DNA from: Megalonaias nervosa
Taxonomy: Eukaryota; Mollusca; Bivalvia; Unionida; Unionidae
Direction of reading: 5' to 3'
DNA length: 64,000 nucleotides
Assembly (NCBI GenBank): GCA_016617855.1
Contig: JAECUM010016699.1
Span: 1-64,000 of the forward strand
Part shown: in pieces, positions 57,861 to 64,000 of the stretch
How the letters are laid out: the number at the start of each line of letters is the position of its first letter
Numbering within the stretch: the stretch's first letter is position 1
Translations under genes and position numbers: made by a program
Notes under the pieces: model-generated
Told to the model about the DNA's origin: nothing
Seen by the model: only the letters and a program-made list of their open reading frames with translations
Database searches by the model: none

Positions 57861-58290
57861 TAAAGTAAAGGAGTACCAGTATATTGAGAGAGATAGCCAG
57901 ATTAATAATGCAATTAATTTAGCTGTACCTGTCCCAGTTCCTGAGGAATTTAGTGAAGGAATGCAATCGGACTCAATTGATTTTGGAGTGACAAATCTTT
58001 GGAATTCAGAAATTATGAATAATCTGGACCAGAAACTGTCACATTTGCAGAATGACCGAAAGGGCAAAGGAAATTTCGGCATTCGTGACTCCAAACGGAC
58101 TTTTCAATATGAAGTGATGCGGTTTGTGCTGAAGGGTTCCCCAAGTACTTTTCAACGTTTAATGAATATGATTATCTCTGGTCTAGATAATTGTAATGCT
58201 TACATCGATGATGTCATCATCTACAACAACACCTGGAAAGAACATTTAGCAACAATTCGGAAATTCTTTGACAGACTCACTGTTGTATAA
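57861..58290 (+). pseudogene. Gypsy element 2 reverse transcriptase, N-terminal part
   Basis: FQYEVMRFVLKGSPSTFQRL (motif B region, normally MPFGLKNSPATFQRLM) and YIDDVIIYNNTWKEHLATI (YIDD active site). RT lies after integrase. It ends after RKFFDRLTVV, where LINE sequence begins. Confidence 0.8.
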
Positions 58291-58292
58291 AA

Positions 58293-58599
58293 ATGTCCTC
58301 TGTGTTGAAAGATTGTGTCCTTTTTATGCAGATATAGAACATGAGTTTCACTTTGCTGTTAAATGTCCCTGATATGGTCATTTGAGAAAGGCATAGGTAC
58401 CTTTATACGTTTTTTATAATGCAAATAACATCAAGTTTTATATCCAGAGAATCAATAATAATATCCTCCTTACTTTTGCTGTTTACCTCGCAAAATCTTT
58501 AAAAGTGAAATTCATTGTGTTAATCATTATGTTTTGTGGTTGTACCATATTTCAATACATGCATGTAATTTGGGCCGATGGCGTATGTTACAAATAAAG

Positions 58600-58645
<46 letters not shown>
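58293..58645 (+). mobile_element. LINE 3' end with (TTA)n tail
   Basis: The first frame reads a CPLC-like start, ADIEHEFHFAVKCP (the Cys/His motif of LINE C-termini), then hydrophobic helices and ATAAAG followed by (TTA)n at 58,600-58,645. It probably belongs to the LINE at 50.7-53.6 kb, separated by gypsy element 2 and a deletion. Confidence 0.65.
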
Positions 58646-58646
<1 letters not shown>

Positions 58647-58769
58647 ATACATGATAGTCATACCGCCAGCCTAAATAATACACTCACTTTTTATAAAATT
58701 ATAAAATTTCAAAGTTATTTAATCATAAATGATAACAATCAATTCAATAAATTAATATTTGGTAAGTGG
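58646..58769. other. AT-rich spacer
   Basis: No feature seen. Confidence 0.4.
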
Positions 58770-59281
58770 AATTATTCCAAATATTGTCAAATGTTTACAT
58801 ATTTCTTGTTATTTATGTTTTATAGAAAATGTAATAACATTTTTATATCGATAGCGACTATATTTGCCTTAAAAAGATTAGTAAAATTGCTGATAAGAAA
58901 ACAGGTTAGGAAAGTCAGGAAAATGATATATTTGCAGAACGACGAAAATAAGCATATATAGATAAATAAACAGGGTAAAAAACAGAAAGATATCTATAAA
59001 TTAGCAACTAAGTGAACTTGCTAATAATAATGGTAATAATAATAACAACAACAAACTATAACATATAAATAAATGGAATATCTTGTCCATTTCGAAACCT
59101 ATTGCCAATTTACTTCTACCATGGAAAATGGTCATCAGTTAAATCTTGAGCAATCATTAATAGATTTATGTTCAGTTGAAAAATCACAATAGTATGTTTT
59201 CTTTTAAAATTTGTCATATATAAATGACCATATTTTTAATGACCGAAATGCAACACTACATTTCAGGCATAATGTATTCTT

Positions 59282-59312
<31 letters not shown>

Positions 59313-59900
59313 TTATTATTATTATTATTATTATTATTGTTGTTGTTGTTAAGTAGTGGTGTTTGTATTAGAAGTAGCACTAGTAGTAGTGGTGGTGATT
59401 GCTTATGTTGATGTTGTAGCCGTAGTACATGAAGCAGCGACATAAGTATTGGTTGTACAAATTGCTGCAGGTGCAACAATAAATCATCTGCAGACGTAAA
59501 TGTAGCTGCAACAGAAACAGTTGGTAGTGGTAGTTGTAGCGTGATTTTGAAATATTCATTGAAGAGAATGGATTCCCTGGAATCCACCACAATAAAGCTC
59601 CATGTAATTATAATTAATCGGTGTATCAAAGCCATATTTTCATAAGACTGACCGCATTGGAGGTTCTATTAATGCCCCGTGTCCAGATGAGTCCTGTATA
59701 CTAATCAGATGTAAGATCGCCAGTGGTACCAATATTGAAGAGACCATGGTAGACAAAATTTGTCAACGATTCCAAGATCCAGTAATATCAATCGCCTTGT
59801 CCATGAAATCAATCCAACGGTAGATACTAAAATTTCAGTTTGATTGTTGCTGCACGGCAGTTGTCTCTTGTGTAGTTATGTATATCGCATTTGCGAAGTA
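58770..59900 (-). repeat. Segmental duplication, right copy
   Basis: Colinear with 380-660 and 2,370-3,380, without the inserted SINE/hAT block. Contains (TTC)n(TTA)n(GTT)n at about 59,277-59,350, where the left copy has only short GTAGTA runs. Confidence 0.6.
59577..59747 (-). pseudogene. AA15 LPMO first exon, dead copy
   Basis: 164 of 171 bases match the exon at 3,066-3,236, including the signal peptide and HGALIEPPMRSVL. Two lethal changes: the Trp codon of LWKYGF is TGA, and the donor after CAG is GG, where the left copy has GT. The upstream in-frame leader also has a stop. This copy lies 5' of AA15 exons 2 and 3 on the same strand and could be their former first exon. Confidence 0.85.
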
Positions 59901-60499
59901 TCTAGTCAACTGAAAAGGTATTTAATCGTTTTGGCTGGCTACTATTTCCTCGATGCCTTATTTTGCCAGATTTTGAGCTTTTCCAATTAAAAACCTTTAT
60001 GTATAGGTGGAGGCCTGGGTATCATTATTCGCTAGTCACTCAACTAGTAAAATAAATTTAAAAATACGTTGTATATTTGTATCTCCGTGACCAAGTTACG
60101 TCAAGAAAGCACTTATTCAGGATATCGCTACGCTGTCAAAACATTTGGTTGTATCTTCAAAGTGTTCGGCTGGGGTCATGCACGTAAGAGTTACCTTGTG
60201 GAAAGAACTTAAGGGTCATTAAGTGCCCACAATGACGGAAAAACGCTGATTGATGAAGAATTAATAACTATTCATCAAAATAATCGGTGAGTATATGGAT
60301 GAACGTGTCATCTGAACTTGAATATTTATTTTTACTTCTAATTTAAACAACGCACATACATTGCTAAATAAATTAATCTTTTCTTCCAGTTCTTTTTTTG
60401 TTCAGTTAATCTTTGCATTCTGTAATATATTTAGTAGTGTTGGTTGTAGATTTACTGTTGTCGATTTATGGCTGATATATCGTGCAACATATGTAAATA
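59901..60499. other. No gene seen
   Basis: AT-rich. A short GATATCGCTACGCTGTC at 60,120 resembles the SINE body but is too short to call. Confidence 0.4.
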
Positions 60500-60625
60500 G
60501 TATATCTCACATTAGAAGGTCCCATGTGTGTAGCGTATCTCACATTATGGGGTCCAATGTATGTAAAAAGTGTCTCACATTAGGCGATCCAATGTATGTA
60601 AAAGGCGTATCTCACAATAGGAGGT

Positions 60626-60709
<84 letters not shown>

Positions 60710-60840
60710 GAATCTCACATTATAAGGTCCAATATATGAAAAAGATTACCTCACATTAGGCGGTCCAATATTTGCAAATAGCGCACCTCGCATTAGAAGG
60801 TCCAATGTTTGTAAAAAGCGTATCTCACATTAAGAGGATT
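60500..60840. repeat. About 38-bp minisatellite with internal (TA)n
   Basis: Seven to eight diverged units of GTATCTCACATTAGAAGGTC followed by CAATGTATGTAAAAAGC. The AATATATG variant in the middle has expanded into about 75 bp of pure TA (60,629-60,705). Confidence 0.9.
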
Positions 60841-61169
60841 TATTCTTCGCTTGTGTAGCTGAATATTCGTCCGCGAAACATTTATTAATTATTGGTCTCA
60901 CATCAGAAAGAGTGAGACTAGGGTGTTCCGATTGCGGTGTAAGAGAGAGACGATGGTGTTCTGATTGGAGTGTAAGGTTCAGCTTTGGCACATCCGAAGT
61001 TCTGTTCATAATCAGCATTTTAATGTAATCAGCTCAAATCTGAATACTTCTAGACAAACAAATTTCAAATCTGTGTCACAGATATTATGCGTATGTATAC
61101 AAGGAAAGTGATTGCTTTCATGAGATAAGCTACAAGAGATACAATATTTGTGTAACATTTGACTGACAC
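60841..61169. other. No gene seen
   Basis: A repeated GTTCYGATTG word near 60,930 and 60,960 only. Confidence 0.4.
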
Positions 61170-64000
61170 ATTTATTCGTGAGGTTTTTGCTGAGGTCACG
61201 TTTGCTCCTAGTATTGATCAATCAAAACATAAAAAACTTGAGACCATCTGGGTACCCGGTGGTGACAAGTGATCAGTGAGCTATCAAATTGTTGTACCTA
61301 AGTTATATCGACTGGAAATCATTAGTCTCGCCTATGAAATTATCTTAGCTGATCTTTTAGGAATCAGTAGGACTTATCACAAGAGCATGAATAATTTTTT
61401 ATTCACGGAAAATTAAGTGATGTTTATAAATATTGTTGATCTTGTCAGACTTGTGAAACGGTAGGAAAACCCAGTCCGAAGATAAACAAAGCTCATATGC
61501 AACCTAATCCTGTAGCTGATCGACAATTTAGAAGAATAATGGAAGGCTGTGTCATTCCCTTACCTAAGACCAAGTTAGGCAGACAATGCTTGTTGACCAT
61601 ACGATTTTAAGAGACAATTCGTCCGAGGAATATTGAGACTAAACCCATAATAACATATTTGATTAAGTTCTTTTTTTTAACCTTTCGACCTTCCGAAAAC
61701 TGATTAAGGTTCACATTTTATGGCTGGAATTTTCCAGCAAGTTAGGCATGAATTAGGCTTCTAACAGTTTAAATCATCCGCCTATTACCCTGAACGTCAA
61801 GGGGCTTTGGAAATATTTCATCAAATTCTAAAGAATATGATTCGGTCACAATCCTTTGACACAGGAAAAGTTTGGGTTTTTCTGTTGTTTGCTGTAAAGG
61901 AATCAAATCAAGAATCCTTAGGTTTTAGTCCGTTTGAGCTAGTTGCTGGACGTACTGTCCTTGGACCAATTTAGTTATTTAAAGAAAAACTTATTTCAAC
62001 CAAAGATTCAGAGATTAATCATCTTGACTATGTCTTTGATTCGAAACAAAAGTTGTCGAAGGCTTGTAAAGTAGCAAGAATAGTTTTCACTCTCTTCAGA
62101 CAAAAATGAAAATTAAGGTATGAGAAAACTAAAAAGTAAGGAAGTTTTCGGTCTGATGATAGAGTTGCGGCTCTCCTGCTCATATCTCTAAATCCTCTTG
62201 ACGCTAAGCATTATGATCTTTATACAATTGAAAAGAAAGTCAGTGACTTAACTACATCAATAACACTCCTGGGAGGAGGAAACATAAGCAACATTGTTAT
62301 ATAAATGTGCTAAAGGAGTATGTTGATAGAGATAGCCCTGTCAATAATTCAATCAATTAAGTTGTACCTATTCCAGACAGTGAGGATTTTAACGATTGTA
62401 TGTATTGGTAATACATCGATGGCTGCATTAACAAAATTGGAAATGCAAAAAATGTCACAAAGTTTTACCTTTTGAAATTATTTTGCCAAATTCCTCTCAC
62501 ATGCTGAGAAAAAGAAATGTCAGCATTTGCCAGTTGGACTTTTATCAATATAAAGTGATGGTGTTTGGTAGGAAATATTTTCCGTCAATATTCCAGCTTT
62601 AAATGACTATGATATCATCTGGTTGATATAAATATGACGCATACATCGACGATGTCATCATCTACAACAATATATGGAAAGATCACTTGGAAACCATTCG
62701 GAAATGATCTGATCGACTCAGTGATGAAAATTAGACAATTAATTTAGGTAACAGTGAGCTTTGTTGTCCTTGTGTTACACCTTTTTGACATATTCGAGAA
62801 CACGGTCAAATTAAACCCGCAGAGGTTAAGGTCAAGGCTATCTCTGAATTCCCTGTGCCGATTCGATTTTGGGATATAGCTGGTTATTATTGGAAATTTG
62901 TACCGATGCTTCCATAACTGCTGAACCACTGACAATTTTGTTGAGTAAGAACTCTAAGTATAATTGGTCTTAAAATGTCAGGAGGCTTTTAATAAATTAA
63001 AGGCTATACTTAAATGTGCACCAGTTTTTTCAGCTCCAAATTTCAGCCAATCAGTTAAAATGTCTGTTGATAAATGTAATGTCGAAGTTGTGGAGTATTG
63101 ATTCAAGAAGACAAAATGGTGAGGATCATCCAGTGTGCTATCTTTTCTAAAAATTAAACAAGCAGTTGATAAATTATTCCACTATCGAAAATGGCTTTGA
63201 TATTGGCTTTGGAACACTTTGAGGTGTATGTTAGTTCAGCTCCTTCTCCGATTATTATTTAGTGATAACAACCTCCTAACTTTCATTAGCAAAATGAAAA
63301 GCAAAACTCGGAGATTGTTGTTGGTGAGTTTTCATGTTGCTCGAATACAACAATGATTTTAGGCACATCAAGGTAAAAGATAATATGATTACAGATGCAC
63401 TTTCACGTCTATAGAAGTCCTATATTGCTCAATTTTGTATATATTTTGTATCATTCATAAGACAAGTTTTTATGCAATTTTAATTTTATGTATAGTAGAT
63501 TAATATGTAAACGAAAGCTTAATTGTATAAATCTTTATTTTTCTTATGAGAGAAATGTTATGTATATCTAAGCTGAGTGTTTAACTTGCAAGAGCAAGTA
63601 ATTAAAGATTGTAAAGGTGATTTGTAAGCATTATGTTACATAGCGAACGTTTGTCCATGATAATAGATTATATTTTAAGATAATATCAATTATAAACAAC
63701 ATGTTTACTTGCATCTGAGTTAGAACATTGGTTTTCCAATGGAAGTTCTATAGTATATCTGATTTTGTCAGGTTTTTTTGGCTGCTAAAATTTAAGTAAA
63801 CAGACCTGGCCTGGTTTACGAATTTATTTGATAGAAATTTCCATTGAAAATGAAAATGACATAAATCCTGGTCCTCTCATTGTGTCTTGCTTTTTATACA
63901 AGGTTGTTTACATCCATTTAAATTTTCACTTTGTATTATAGGGAAATAAATTATTTTTTTAAAATTTCGCTGAACTTCTTGGGTTTTATTATTTTTCTAT
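61170..64000 (+). mobile_element. Ty3/gypsy element 3 (INT-RT-RNase H, partial 3' LTR)
   Basis: Begins 5' truncated near 61,170 (FAEVTFAPSIDQSK, matching element 2 at 56,910). Integrase lies at about 61,260-62,250 (SAYYPERQGALEIFHQILKN, GFSPFELVAGRTVLGP), RT at 62,390-62,900 (YIDDVIIYNNIWKDHLETI at 62,641) and RNase H at 63,000-63,410 (DNNLLTFISKMKSKTRRL). The 3' LTR starts around 63,440 and runs off the window. The order INT-RT-RH is the same as in element 2. It is heavily mutated. Confidence 0.75.

Larger units (their letters stand above)
53832..58290 (+). mobile_element. Ty3/gypsy element 2 (LTR-gag-PR-INT-RT), Gmr1-like order
   Basis: 5' LTR 53,832-54,723, degraded tRNA-Pro site, gag 54,889 onward, protease, integrase, then the start of RT. 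It stops at 58,290 within RT, where LINE sequence begins; RNase H and the 3' LTR are gone. Integrase before RT is unusual for Ty3/gypsy and is described for the Gmr1 group. Confidence 0.85.

Noticed and set aside
59204..59635. Minus-strand 143-codon ORF over the right AA15 exon
   Set aside because: Wrong frame relative to the LPMO exon and composed partly of Asn/Lys runs from trinucleotide repeats.
60117..60140. Fifth SINE copy
   Set aside because: Only about 17 bp match the SINE body, too short.

Overview
The window looks like AT-rich, intron-rich invertebrate animal DNA, most likely from a mollusc or another lophotrochozoan. This rests on AA15 lytic polysaccharide monooxygenase (LPMO) exons, a tRNA-derived SINE family, Ty3/gypsy elements with integrase ahead of reverse transcriptase, several LINE clades, a Penelope-like element, hAT MITEs, a Polinton and dense microsatellites. 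No rRNA gene, functional tRNA, CRISPR array or bacterial-style operon is visible.

Host genes. The only host coding sequence I can name is AA15 LPMO (copper enzymes that cleave chitin or cellulose), all on the minus strand. An intact first exon lies at 3,066-3,236; the rest of that gene would lie off the left edge. A second copy runs from exon 1 at 59,577-59,747 (nonsense codon and lost splice donor) through an intact exon 2 at 46,629-47,007 to exon 3 at about 42,221, followed by a long Gln-rich tail with stops and frame changes down to 40,581. The two exon-1 copies are 164/171 identical and sit in longer duplicated blocks (about 275-660 plus 2,370-3,380, versus 58,770-59,850), so a tandem AA15 cluster has partly decayed and filled with transposons.

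Polinton region, about 7.84-27.66 kb. Terminal inverted repeats of roughly 0.4 kb face each other at 7,838-8,303 and 27,278-27,664. Inside are a decayed protein-primed DNA polymerase B, a tandem zinc-knuckle protein, an unknown Q/E/A-rich protein and small outward-facing terminal ORFs, with TATA boxes in divergent promoters. The inner edge of each inverted repeat starts with a canonical replication-dependent histone mRNA 3' stem-loop, followed 14 nt later by a purine-rich GAAAGA-type element. Degenerate histone-like MSGRGKG mini-ORFs lie near two left-end-like modules. Two decayed RNase-H-bearing LINEs (about 9.9-12.6 and 14.6-21.2 kb) sit at equivalent positions beside these modules. One carries a solo LTR and the other an hAT MITE.

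Rest of the window. 27.7-31.9 kb is mostly featureless, with a 210-bp tandem duplication and a possible leader exon. 31.9-34.7 kb holds the 5' half of a gypsy element (minus). 38.5-40.0 kb is a CR1/L2-like LINE. The AA15 intron 2 (42.2-46.6 kb) contains a solo LTR, an RTE LINE and a Penelope GIY-YIG fragment, separated by TA arrays. 50.7-53.6 kb is a LINE (plus) carrying a SINE and a minisatellite. It appears interrupted by a gypsy element at 53.8-58.3 kb, after which a LINE 3' end resumes. A third gypsy element (61.2 kb to the right edge) again has integrase before reverse transcriptase, the Gmr1-like order. Almost every mobile ORF is interrupted by stops or frameshifts.
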